Source: Macrostomum hystrix (Eukaryota > Platyhelminthes > Macrostomidae). From it: a stretch of DNA of 64,000 bases. A program made the translations under genes and the position numbers. Under the pieces are notes generated by a model. It saw only the letters and a program-made list of their open reading frames with translations, was not told the origin of the DNA and searched no databases. Within the stretch, counting starts at the first letter, position 1; every line of letters starts with the position of its first letter. The DNA is taken from NCBI GenBank assembly GCA_950097015.1, contig CATNEN010000039.1, positions 14,230,501-14,294,500 on the forward strand. Direction: 5' to 3'. Positions 23,107-33,739 of this stretch are shown here, one piece after another.

Positions 23107-23755
23107 CCTAGGGTAATGTATCATCAACCAAACAAGAATGTGTATTTTTTTAACTTCAAACCTAAGCTACAGATTTTCTATTTAAGATATGATGATAAAT
23201 CAAAAGCCAAGTTATAGAAAACAGTTACATCTTTCTAAAAAGTATCTGCTTTTGCTATTTTATCAAATAGAAAAAAGTTATTCCTGCTTTTTTTTCTAAA
23301 ACCGAACAATGATTTTCATGTATCTTCAAACCAAACAGAGAATTTGATGTTTGGTTTTAAAATTTGAGTGAGTGGTTTAATCTTATTTTAAGGAGTTAAC
23401 TATCATGAATTATGTCATTTGAAGGCATTTTTCATGCTCTATAAATAACTACATTTATGGTCATTTAATTGGCAAGCAACCACATACAATCTTAGTCTAA
23501 AGTACATACTGAAAAAATGTTGTTAAAAAGTATGCTTTTGCAATAAAAATTTCTACTGAAACATCAATATCTTTCTTTCCTCTTAATGCTTCATTGCACA
23601 TCATGCCTCAGCTTGTAGATAATTTCTTCAACTTTCAAATTAGTTGTTCTGTGAAACACAATAGCTTGTTTCTGTCTTGCATAAGACCAAGGAAGAAGTC
23701 AAAATTCTTGTTCGGTTTTGAAGATACACTGTTCGGTTGATGATACATTACCCTA
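23107..23755. mobile_element. Candidate MITE of about 640 bp
   Basis: The left end gggtaatgtatcatcaacc (from 23111) is repeated in inverted form at the right end (ggttgatgatacattaccc, to about 23749), and each is bordered by TA. Further inside, tcttcaaa and aaccraacaa motifs are also inverted. There is no coding potential. Size, short inverted ends and TA suggest a miniature element mobilised by a Tc1/mariner-like transposase. Confidence 0.6.
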
Positions 23756-25129
23756 GCTCTATAGTCAGGATGATGTACATTATGCTGGAAATTTCTGGCA
23801 TACAATTAAAAATTTACTTTCTGACATAAAATTGTGAATTGGCGTAAAAAAGGATGTAGAATATATTTGGCATATTATAAAATCATAAAGAACATAAAGC
23901 TCATAAAATGAAAGTTTATAAGTATATGTGATTTATAAAAATGTAAAAGTCCACACAAACTAGTCATGTAATTTTCTGAAAAAACCTAATGAAATAAGGC
24001 AGTTGTTATTTGTCTGGTTAGGCCTAACCGGACAAATAGCCGTTTGATTATTCATCCGGTTAAATTAAAACCAAAACTTTTCGGTGTTGACTATATCTCC
24101 TGCATCTTGCTATACTGAGTAAATTTGACATTTTAAAAGCCTTAAGTTGAAGGGAATCAGATTCAAGGACCACTGTAGCATAACTATAGATTTATACTAC
24201 TGTAGTTATATACTGTAATTATAACTGTAGTTATACTACAGTTATAAAGGGGGTGGCGAGTGGAGGTGAGTGTGTACAGGAAACTGCAGACCTCCTATTC
24301 CTAAGCCTTCCCACAGAACTAGGGCAGTGCTGACTCCCCAGATTGCCTGGAGGCTGCTCAGCAGACTACAGCACATCACTTGTGTCAGACTTATGTAAAA
24401 AGTTTGTGTGCACATGTTATTTTGGTTTTATATAAAAAAATATATTTATGATAAATTTAGATAGATTAAAAAGGACAGCTTTTAAAATACAAAGTATTTG
24501 GTATTTGATTATAGTTTCATACTTTTTAACTATTTAAACTGCAACATTTCCACTTTAGTGGCAGCCAATTAAGCAACCAACACTTTAGTAGCAAGTGATA
24601 TTATCCATTTTTTTATCAGAGTTGCTTAAGCTGGTCTTAAACCTCAAAAAGTTAAATATTTAATTGTTCTTCCATTTGATATTTTTAGACTCTACAAATA
24701 AAAGCTATCTAAAGTGTAATAGAGAAATTGTTCAACAAAAAATTCTATAGGATAGCCCAAACTTATAGTGATACCATGCAAGTAATTTATAGCTTATGCA
24801 CATTCAAAACTGTCAAGATAGCCATCCTGCTATCTGTTCATAACAATTATTACAAAGAAACCTTGGTCGATAAGATAGCAAAGTACATTATACAGAAATC
24901 AATAATCAGAGAACAACTGCCTTTTGGTCTAAGCAGCCAACAACTGATGTAGGTTGTCTTTCTACAATATTTTTACAATGTTGTTGGTTTTTGGTCAGAG
25001 ATTTATCAATTAGTTAAAAAATATCTAAATTATTCAACTTTTTTCTCTTTTAGTTTGACTAAGTCCGTTTCACTTTCACCAGGCTGACTAAGTGAAAATA
25101 ATCCATCGAAAAAACTGGCCAAAGAAGTC
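23756..25129. other. AT-rich intergenic and probable 5' region of the zinc-finger gene
   Basis: Contains a near-perfect 30-bp palindrome centred at 24022 and a run of ctgtagttata-type repeats with local inversions at 24175-24255. A pyrimidine-rich acceptor-like site (ttttttctcttttag) ends at about 25053, 76 bp before the ATG at 25130; it could join a 5' leader by cis- or trans-splicing. No other gene is seen. Confidence 0.5.
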
Positions 25130-26401
25130 ATGAAGCTGAAACCCACTGCAAGACAGCAGCGTCAAACTTTGCATCCCATCAACAATGAGAAGGCTCTGCA
25201 AAGCCCAAGACATGCTGAGAAGCTGGTGCATCAACAGTTGCCAATACCATCGCCAATGCATTGCGAAGTAAAGGAGGATCAGGAGCAGATAATGCTGCTG
25301 TTGGAGAAGCAGCAGGTAGTTGCTAGCACATATCCTTGCGGCCTCTGTGCCCAGGAATTTCCCAGTAAACTGGAACTGATCTCACACTTTTATATCTGCT
25401 GCCAGAGTATGCTGGAGCTGGCGCCGCCGCCCTCCTTGTGCACTCCACAATCGCTGCCGTCAGGAATATCAATAATTAGTCAACAGGAGCAGAATCCAAA
25501 TCAAAAGTACAACTTTTTTTACTCGGCTGGGTTAAATTTGCGCTCCGCGCCGCCGATACTGCTAAGATCGTGCGCCCATCATCAGTCCCTTGCCATCGTT
25601 AATACGCAGCCTAGTCTGCAGAACATCGATATAGACGCCGAGGATTTAGAATCCGCTTGCATTAGTCCAGACAGCGAGCTATTCTGGCGCCCAATGCTAG
25701 CCGCTGCTCAGCTTGGCGTGACTAGCGAGCTTGGCTGCCGTGTACCGGGCCTGTTTCCCCGGCAAATCATTGATCCGCACGGCTATGAAAAATTCTGCCC
25801 GGCTGCGCCAGGTCATCGATTCCCTGCTGGCGCAGCATCGTCTAGTTCAGCAACAGCCGGCGGCGGCAGTCGCCTAGACCGATTGCGGCTCAGCAATCGT
25901 TATTGTCATTTCTGGTCCTATCAGGGCTGCAAATCTCGCGTGCTCAGAGCCAGACGCGAGAAACAATTAACTACTATTATTAATCGCCGGCAGCGGAACA
26001 AAGATCCGGTGAAAAGTCGGCCACGCCTGTTGGCAGATCGGCCGCCTAGGCAGTCGCCAGTTGTTGAAGCTGTCATGAAAGATTGCAGCGTTGCACTGGT
26101 GCGACTGCCAGATACACCAGAGGGTCTGGGCTTAAAGCCTTGCAGTGTTGTGTTGGAACGAATTCGGCTGCCACTATCAGATTGTCAAATTGCTCTTACA
26201 CGTATTGACCTAGCTGATAAGGCAGTTGTTAATGTCAACAAGGATGAAAGCGTCTGTGAGGGCTTGTCTCCAGCTAGGGCCACATCGGCTAGCAGACGAT
26301 CGCACCAATTGGCATCGATCGATGGCTGGCAAGTTGATCTCTGGCCAATCAGTGATGACCGGCTGGCTAACCAGTGTCCTACAATGCGTCTGTTTCATTG
26401 A
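25130..26401 (+). CDS. Single C2HC zinc-finger protein, uncharacterised
   Basis: An uninterrupted 423-codon frame from the ATG at 25130; an in-frame stop lies 45 bp upstream (25085), so this ATG is the likely start. Residues C70, C73, H86 and C90 form C-X2-C-X12-H-X3-C, one classical-type finger with Cys as the last ligand. The rest looks disordered, with a basic patch at about 270-300 (RVLRARREKQ, NRRQRNK) that may be a nuclear localisation signal. The Gly/Ser run at about 233-246 (SSSSATAGGG) is low complexity. Codon use is GC-richer than the flanks, unlike the array ORFs, which supports a true gene. The family is not recognised; a nucleic-acid or protein-binding role is only inferred from the finger. 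Confidence 0.75.
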   Translation: MKLKPTARQQRQTLHPINNEKALQSPRHAEKLVHQQLPIPSPMHCEVKEDQEQIMLLLEKQQVVASTYPCGLCAQEFPSKLELISHFYICCQSMLELAPPPSLCTPQSLPSGISIISQQEQNPNQKYNFFYSAGLNLRSAPPILLRSCAHHQSLAIVNTQPSLQNIDIDAEDLESACISPDSELFWRPMLAAAQLGVTSELGCRVPGLFPRQIIDPHGYEKFCPAAPGHRFPAGAASSSSATAGGGSRLDRLRLSNRYCHFWSYQGCKSRVLRARREKQLTTIINRRQRNKDPVKSRPRLLADRPPRQSPVVEAVMKDCSVALVRLPDTPEGLGLKPCSVVLERIRLPLSDCQIALTRIDLADKAVVNVNKDESVCEGLSPARATSASRRSHQLASIDGWQVDLWPISDDRLANQCPTMRLFH

Positions 26402-26869
26402 GTGGGCATTGATTTTTTAATCCTTTGGTTAAACTAAATTCGCATAGTTCAAGTATCTTTCTATTCTAGCTTCGAAAGCACTAATTTAGCAATGTATCTG
26501 TGTCGTCAGGAGCACATGTCAGTCCTAAAGACTTGTATATTTTTTCAGTTTATTTTTTTCTGTATCTTAATGAAATTATTTTTTATGTCGTTCTTGCTAT
26601 TTGCAAATGTAAAACAAAGGAAAATGTTTGTACTTTGTGTGGCTTGTCAAGATCTGATTTGTTATGTTTTTGTTATTAATATGCCTTCCATAAACTTTTT
26701 ATTTACAAAAGAATTTGTATTGCAAGCAAAATTTCAAGATAAATGAAATTGTTTTTCTTGTGTCTTTGTTAAACTATTCCTTATTTTACTATTACTAAAC
26801 AGCAGGTATAGTTACATCCATAATCCTGTTTAATAATTAATAAATAATAAAAATAGTAATAATAGATAA
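26402..26869. other. 3' region of the zinc-finger gene
   Basis: T-rich, with no feature other than the polyadenylation signal. It probably includes the 3' UTR. Confidence 0.5.
26839..26844 (+). terminator. Candidate polyadenylation signal
   Basis: aataaa, with a second overlapping copy just downstream, 438 bp after the zinc-finger gene's stop in an AT-rich 3' region. Plausible but not unique. Confidence 0.35.
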
Positions 26870-27145
26870 CACCTGCCCTAATGTTCAGCCGACAGCACAG
26901 CCGCAGCTATTGCGCGGCGCATCTGAAGGCTGCGTACAGCTGTTCAGTCCATGGACTTAAGGGACACACCACCACCCTGAATTACCCCAGCTAATGCTGG
27001 TACCCATTTAACTGCTGGGTGACTGAATCAATGCTGAGTTAAGTGTCTTGCTAAAGGACAAAAATTGTTCAAGTGGAGTCGAGGAATCGAACCGCCGACT
27101 TTCAAGTCGTGAGTCCGACGCCCTAACCACTAGGCTAAAACCTCT
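26870..27145 (-). mobile_element. tRNA-derived SINE, family A, full copy
   Basis: The minus-strand head starting near 27145 carries a tRNA-like A box (tagcctagtggttagggcg) and B box (ggttcgattcc) spaced as in a tRNA gene, followed by a body ending in the conserved cagccgcagctattgcgcgg region near 26900. Related copies lie at 36130-36419, 44600-44870, 44490-44600 (opposite strand) and 57565-57670. Confidence 0.8.
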
Positions 27146-27829
27146 GAGATATGTTTGCCAATAATATATATCTAGTTACGCGTTTCATATGCATACTCCT
27201 CTAAAAATCAGCACAAACATTAGTATAAAATGATTTAGGACCATATACTGATGCATTTCTTGTAACTCGCAATATATCTGTTGCGTGAAGCTTTAAGTCT
27301 AAAATAAATCAAACTAATGATGCGTTGGGCTTTATTGTAAGTTCTTTAAAAAGTCTGCAGTCATATTCAACACTGGTGTCAATCCTAACTGAACATTGTA
27401 CTTAGCATCTGTCTCTTATGATCGTTATTCTTGTGGCGTTTGCACATTCTAAATAAATAAATTAGTGTAATGATTCTTAAGCGTGCCGCGGGTATAATGG
27501 CAGTTCTTTGAATTAAAAAAAATGATAACCGCTTATGTTTTTTATGGCGTCATTCATTTAAGTTTTAAAAAATTCGCCGATCTTTGTGGTCGACTGTGAT
27601 AGCTATTCTTTTGATTGTCCTGCTTCTACACTTAAGCGAAAGGAAGTTTAGGTAATTCAGGTTTTTTATTTCTCATCAGCCCATGTCAAACCCGAGCACG
27701 AGGGTCCGATGATGAGTCATCGGACCCCTCAAAACGCCAACTCCTCAGTTTTTTCAAATACCCACTACCTACTTCACGATAACTCCCAAACCGAGTGACC
27801 GATTTTCCTGAAAGTCCACCAAATGTATC
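27146..27829. other. Intergenic, nothing recognised
   Basis: AT-rich. A short GC-rich island at 27690-27735 contains a small inverted repeat around gatgatgagtcatcgg. No gene is seen. Confidence 0.5.
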
Positions 27830-28040
27830 AGCGTTTTACGATGGGGGTTGGTGGCAGAGCGTGGCCAGACGCGTTTGCCTCTGGCACCAAGGTCCCTAAG
27901 TCCGGTTTCACGGCGAAGCCACATTTATTTGGGGCGCAGCCGCGGAGAGAAGGCTTGGGGGCTTGTCGTGCAATATACGGCATTAAGGGCCAACCTCTAA
28001 GGCACAGTGAAGTGTACACTGCCTGACGATGAGAAATTCA
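27830..28040 (+). mobile_element. SINE-like repeat, family B
   Basis: Shares atttggggcgcagc, ggagagaaggcttggggg and gggccaacct with 61450-61615, and in inverted, diverged form with about 30570-30670. The 5' part (agcgtggccagacgcgtttg) resembles a pol III A box, and a degenerate B box follows. Translations on both strands are accidental. Confidence 0.7.
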
Positions 28041-28971
28041 GGGCAGATGTACACACGTGTGAGCGTGTCTGCGTACAGTATGTGTGCGAGTGTACTCAGG
28101 AGTCTAGTGTCACCAAAAAATGTGCCACTGCCCACAGCCCTCGTGCAATTATTATTATCATTAACTTTAACGATGGACCTAGCCGTCAGTCAGTCGTGAG
28201 TCAGTCGTTGAGATGCTCAGCGATTCTTGTCGAAGACACGAAGAGAGAAGTAAAAAGGACAACTAGAATTGCTCCGTACGAGCTCGTATAAACCTCTGTG
28301 GCGATTCCATTTTGATTCAAACACAACAAAAACAATATGATCAATGTATTTCAGATACTATTTGAGCCACGCAGGAAATATTTAAATACTCGTTAATGAT
28401 AATTATACTTTAAATATTTACACATTGCCACACACACTCGAGCGGAATATTTTACGTTTAAAATATTACACGAAAAATTTAATGAACTAAAATAATAAAC
28501 GGGACAATCCGTAAATGCTGTCACAATGTAAGCCTTCAGTTTACTGTAAACAATTTCGTCTGCGGCTTAAACTATGTCTCGAACATAGGACTTGTTTGAC
28601 ATGTTAAGGCTAATAAAAAGTCTATAGCTAATAAATAGTAATAAATAAAGAGATCATAAGACACGGGAGAGATGAGACACAGGAGAGATCATGAGACACG
28701 AAAGTGATGAGACACGGAAGTTATAATTATTATTATTAAAACGCGCACGCCATCTATGGGTGCTGATTTTTTTTCTTTTATAAGACAGTGGAGAGGCGAG
28801 ATAGATGAGAGATTTTTTCACGGGCTGTATCAGGCAGGGCCCAGAAGAGGGCGTTCCTCGAACCGCGCAACATGTAAATGATTTGCTACTGAGTTGTAAT
28901 TCTATAATAAGCAGATTTAAGGACAAGAAAAAATGCTTCTTTATGCATCCTATTTTCCAATGGAAAAGTAT
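28041..28971. other. Intergenic / 3' flank of the coiled-coil gene
   Basis: No gene seen. 28650-28720 has short gagacacgrgagagat repeats resembling the tail of the duplicated block. Confidence 0.5.
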
Positions 28972-31900
28972 TCACTCTCCCTGCAACAATTTGTCTATGG
29001 TTCTTTGCTTGTAGGAATCAAAAATGATGCCTGCACTTCTGCCACCATGAGCTCCAGCTGCTGATGAAGCCGAAGCCGATGCCGCACTGGCAGAGCCCAG
29101 CTGGTACTGATGCTGCTGCTGATGCTGCATCTCAACAAACAGCAGGGTGTCATCGGAATAGACAGAATCAGTGTCGCCGTCTCCCAGATGCAGTCTCGAA
29201 GATTCGTCATCATCGACATTCGCCTCGTCAATCGTCGACGTCTGGGAGACGAAGCTTAGCTCTGAGGTCAGCGCCGGCGGCCGCTTTGCCTGCGCCGCGT
29301 CGTCTCTTGTTGACGACGAGATCTGTGGCGCGTCGACCGTCTGCTGCCGATCATCGTGGGCTGAGGGTCCGTGAGGCGGCTGCTGAGCAAGCCGCGATCG
29401 AGTTTCTTCGATGTCGTGAAGTTGAATGCGCAGACGACGCAGCTCTTCTGCCTGGTCGCTGACCTGCGTGGAAAGTTCGACTATGAGCGATCTGTTGGCG
29501 CTACTCGCGGCCGCGACATCTTCGGCTGTGCTTTGTCCTGCGGCTGGCGGACGAGGACTGGTCACTGACACCAGGGCGGTCTCTGATAGGCCCACTCTCT
29601 CTGCGGATTAGCATTTTATCAGCAATAGACAAACTGGATCATATGTTCTGGTGCTAGAGTTTTCAGCGTAGTTCGGGACATAAAGCTCATTGTAGCGGAT
29701 TGCCGAGTTGGTTGCGCTAACGAGTTCGAGTTTATTTAAGTTCGCAAAAAGGTGTGAGGGGCTCTGTGCCCCAGACTTAGAGCCTTATAAAGGCCAGCGC
29801 GTCTCCCCATGTCTCCAACCCCAGTGAGGATCGCAAACCAATGCGACTGCGCTAGCAGGGGTGACGCATCCGCCCAGACAGTGGTGTGATGTCTGGGGCC
29901 GGCTGTCTGGGGTTGAGAGTAAAATTTTATCAGCAGAACCATGTGCACTGTCACAAATCATTTCGCTGACTCCTGAACTCATGCCCAGTATAGCACACGG
30001 ATACTGTACACACACAGGTGTGTACATCTGCCGCAGGCGTTTCACAAACCCGAATTTATACTACGCCGAAACTTTATTAAGCAGAATTTTTACTGCTGAG
30101 ATAGTAAACTTAACAACTTCGAGTTAGACAACTGAAGATAGCTGACTTTGGGAGTGCAATAATTGATCCTGAAACTTTCAATGGATTCAAATACTGTATT
30201 GTCTTGACGATTTCACAAATTAAGCAGCAGAAACGGACAATTGTTAATTTATTGACAATGGACTAGCTATTCGATGTTGGGAAATCTCCTGTGAAATCTG
30301 TCAGCATGGTTTTTCGACGATTTTTCGGTGAATTAATGGAATTTAATGCTAGCATTTTTGATTTTCGACGTTGTGAAATTTTGCCTTTGTGAATTTTGGT
30401 GTTTATGAAATTTCGGCGTTGTGAAATTTCGGGTTTGTGAAGTTTGCCTGCTTCGACGATGTGAAATTTCGGGTTTGTGAAAAGCACCAACATCTACCCT
30501 GACTTTTTCATCATCAGGTGGTGCGCAACACTCTAACTGTGACTTGGGGGCTGGCCTTTAATTAAATAAACAGCACGAAAAGCCCTCAAGCCCTTCATTC
30601 GCGGCAGCGTCCCAAATAAATGTGCATGCCTCGCGCCGATACCGAGCGAGCCACGGAGTCAAAAGCTGAATTAATGAAATTGGAGAAACTCGCGTCTGGG
30701 TGTTCATATAGTGGCCTAGTTCCACCAGTTGAAGCCCTTGAAGGTCCAGCAGTCCATATAGATTAAGTCAGGTGACCACCGAAGATGGAGACGATGCATG
30801 CAGGTACATTAGGGTGACATGCTGATAAATTTTGAAGGCCTGGCAAGGCCGCACTGAGGCGCAGGTGCTAATCGCGTGTTCAGGGGTGAACGAGCGTATG
30901 AAATACACAAGCGCTTATGGGAAAAATCCGACCTACGACCATAGAACCATTGAATATCTCGACGGTCTGAAGAGCTGGCGACTTGAATCTTTTTTCAGAA
31001 AATGCGCAAAAAAGTTGGCCCGTGTTTTTTAGTTTCGTGTGCTTGCGTTGTTCCGTTCAGGTGCAAAAAAAAGTTGTCAGGAAGTAAAATTCCAAGGAAT
31101 ACATTGTAAATATACTCGTAAAATTGTAAAAATAGCAAATAATATTTTACGAGCTTCCTAGCTACTCGTAACCTGAGCTTCGTAGCACGAGCTAAACAAT
31201 GCTTACCCTTGAGCTGCTTGTTCTCCTGGATGAGCTTGTGCACCTCCTGCCGGAGCTCCATGATGCGAATAGTTGTGGACTGACGCAGCTCGGCCAGTTG
31301 GCCCACTAGTTCCCGCGATTTCTTCTTGTAGCGCGACTTCTGGAAGATTTCGACGCATTTTTACGGTGGCTAATATACTCGTAGTCTGGCAAACTTTAGA
31401 AACGTCATTTCGAGACAGTGGCGTAGCCAGGATTTTCGTGTTGGGGAAGCCTCAATTAGGGGCGCCGTTACTTGGCCACTACCACTTCCATGGGGGCGCC
31501 ACTACCTCTTCCATGGGGCGCCACTACCGCTTTCATGGGGGCGCCACTACCGCTTCCATGGGGCGCTACTACCGCTTCCATGGGGCGCCGTTACTCGGCC
31601 ACTACCACTTCCATGGGGGCGCCACTACCGCTTCCATGGGGCGCCACTACCGCTTTCATGGGGGCGCTACTACCGCTTCCATGGGGGCGCCACTACCGCT
31701 TCCATGGGGCGCCACTACCACTTCCATGGGGGCGCCACTACCGCTTCAATGGGGGCGCCACTACCGCTTCAATGGGGGCGCCACTACCGCTTCCATGGGG
31801 CGCCACTACCACTTCCATGGGGCGCCACTACCGCTTCCATGGGGGCGCCACTACCGCTTCCATGGGGGCGCCACTAACGCTTCAATGGGGGCGCCACTAC

Positions 31901-32995
31901 CGCTTCCATGGGGCGCCACTACCGCTTCCATGGGGCGCCACTACCACTTCCATGGGAGCGCCACTCTCGCTTCCATGGGGCACCACTACCGGTTCCATGG
32001 GGGCGCCACTACCACTTCCATGGGGCGCCACTACCACAGGTGCGCCCTCTAACACCTCGAGGGTATAAGAGAGTGCCCCACTACCATGAGGCGTGCGCCA
32101 CTACTAGAGGGCCCCATATAATATCACATAGATTTACTCGAACCAGCCGATTATAGGGAGGGGCTGTGGCCCCACTACGCCCGCGTTTCGAGACGCGCAA
32201 CGCAATAATTTTTATGCTCTCTTTATGAACAACCATAGTTACTGTTCTACTGGTGCAGACAAAGTTTCAAACCTGTTTAACCGCCTGCGCCCGCTCTTTA
32301 ACCACCGCCTCCTCCAATTGACGGATGCGCAGATCGCGGAGTTGCAAGCTCTCCTCGGGCGTCGCCGGCCCGTCTCTAGTGCGCAGGTCCCGAACCAATC
32401 GGAGCTCTTCGTCGCGTCGCAGCAGTTGATTGGCCAATTCGGCAAGGTCGTCCTGCTGCCGCTGAATCTGCAGCCAAAAAGCGCAAATTTTGATGTGATT
32501 CGAAATTACTCGGAGTAGATATTAGGGCGCGAACAAGCCTCATCATTGGACCCCCTTACATGTACTTATCTTAGTTACTTACCGTATTTAAAGCCCGCAT
32601 GTACTCGTGTTGCTGATCAACAACGGATCCTGCCATTGATGACGCTGCTTGCTGCTGCTGCTGCTGCTAAAAGCAAGCAAATTTCAGAATAGGATTGAAA
32701 CACTTATGAAACTTATGAAACATTGTATTCGAAAAATCGTTCTTAACGAAGCAAATTAGTTCAAATACTAACCGGTTGTAAATTACTTGTGCCAGAGCCT
32801 CTAAGTTTATGTCCTGCTGACGTGTTTCTGCATTTTATTTTAGATAATTCGTTTTATGTAAATACGAAAGTTAGATTACATTACATGTTGTTTAATATGA
32901 TTCCGAACGTAGAAATAAAAAGCTTACTTTGGCAAAGCTATTTCTCCGGTCTGTGGTGACGGCTGGTCCTTAGCAAGACTGGCGGAAGTTCCCAT
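28972..32995 (-). CDS. Coiled-coil protein with possible N-myristoylation signal
   Basis: Six exons: 32928-32995, 32773-32827, 32583-32666, 32273-32467, 31207-31339 and 28972-29600. All joins are GT-AG with matching phases and give 387 residues. The start MGTSAS fits the N-myristoylation pattern (Gly2, Ser6). A Gln run opens exon 3. Exons 4 and 5 are heptad-rich coiled coil (LAELANQLLRRDEELRLVRD, IRIMELRQEVHKLIQENKQL). The last exon has another heptad stretch (LSTQVSDQAEELRRLRIQL), an acidic part and a Ser/Ala/His/Gln-rich tail. I do not recognise the family; a membrane-tethered scaffold is inference only. The 5' UTR seems spliced: an acceptor ends at about 33001 and a donor gtaagt is at 33162-33167. 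Intron 4 holds a GC-rich array. Confidence 0.78.
29601..31206. other. Intron 5 of the coiled-coil gene, with SINE relics
   Basis: 29740-30050 (minus sense) is GC-rich and shares a cagatgtacacacntgtg-like stretch with 28045-28075, so it may be a diverged relative of repeat family B. 30355-30485 has repeated gtgaaatttcgggtttgtga. 30570-30670 is an inverted, diverged family-B copy. No exon is seen. Confidence 0.5.
31478..32040. repeat. 22/23-bp GC-rich minisatellite, coiled-coil gene intron 4
   Basis: About 25 units of 22 or 23 bp (cgccactaccgcttccatgg with four or five g). The mixture of 22- and 23-bp units shifts the frame along the array, yet three + frames remain open for long stretches. 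The units contain ccatgg and ggcgcc palindromes. Confidence 0.93.
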
Positions 32996-33000
32996 TGTAT

Positions 33001-33739
33001 CTAAAATAAAAACAGGTTTAATACTTATGGACGTTATTATGAGCGTAGCAATTGTCAAACTTTTGTACATACAACGATCTCAAAGTCACACAATAAGACC
33101 AGACCGTTTGGTAAATTTTTGGAAAAGGACGCGAAGTTAACAATAGTTAAAGTGGTAAGTAACTTACGTTCGTCGCACTTTAAGCCACTCCACAACCTTA
33201 AGGCTTAAGTAAATGTGGAATTCCACGCTCGGCTTTGGTAGGACGGCCGCAGGTAAATAATTACAATAGCAATAGTAAAATGACAATGGGCCTCAGGTCA
33301 AATATTTTACACTATTAAGTATTTACGGATATGGATTATGGACATTTTTTTTCGAATCATGACTTGCATCTCAGGTGCAATAATTATTTTACCGCGAAGG
33401 TAATTTGAATATCGACAAAATCTAATAAAAATGTTCAAATTTGACTAATGTTCTTACTTAAATACAGTAGAATTTAATTAGAACTTGTTATAAAAACGGA
33501 TTTATATCTTTTTTTGTCTTTAAGAACATAAGTTTAGAGGGAATCTATATTTTTTCTTGTTATACTGCTTTCTTTCGCAAAACATTTTTTGAATGAGTGA
33601 ATGTAACTTCCTATTTGTGTCAGCAACAGCTCAGATAATATTTAAGAAAAATTGAAGAAGTGATAGTTAAATATTGCGACAGATCCACCTTAGCATTTCC
33701 GTGGTATTCTGAAAATTCAGAACCCGTGTTTTTGCAAGC
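33001..33739. promoter_or_regulatory. Shared upstream region of two divergent genes
   Basis: The start codons of the coiled-coil gene (32995, minus) and the J-domain gene (33740, plus) are 744 bp apart. The minus-side 5' UTR exon appears to begin above 33168. The remaining about 570 bp have no array or SINE, which is notable in this repeat-filled region and fits a bidirectional promoter. No core promoter element can be assigned with confidence. Confidence 0.4.

Noticed and set aside
27070-27142. A functional tRNA gene on the minus strand
   Set aside because: A and B boxes are good, but the 3' side continues into a conserved body that is repeated elsewhere, as in a SINE. The acceptor stem does not close.
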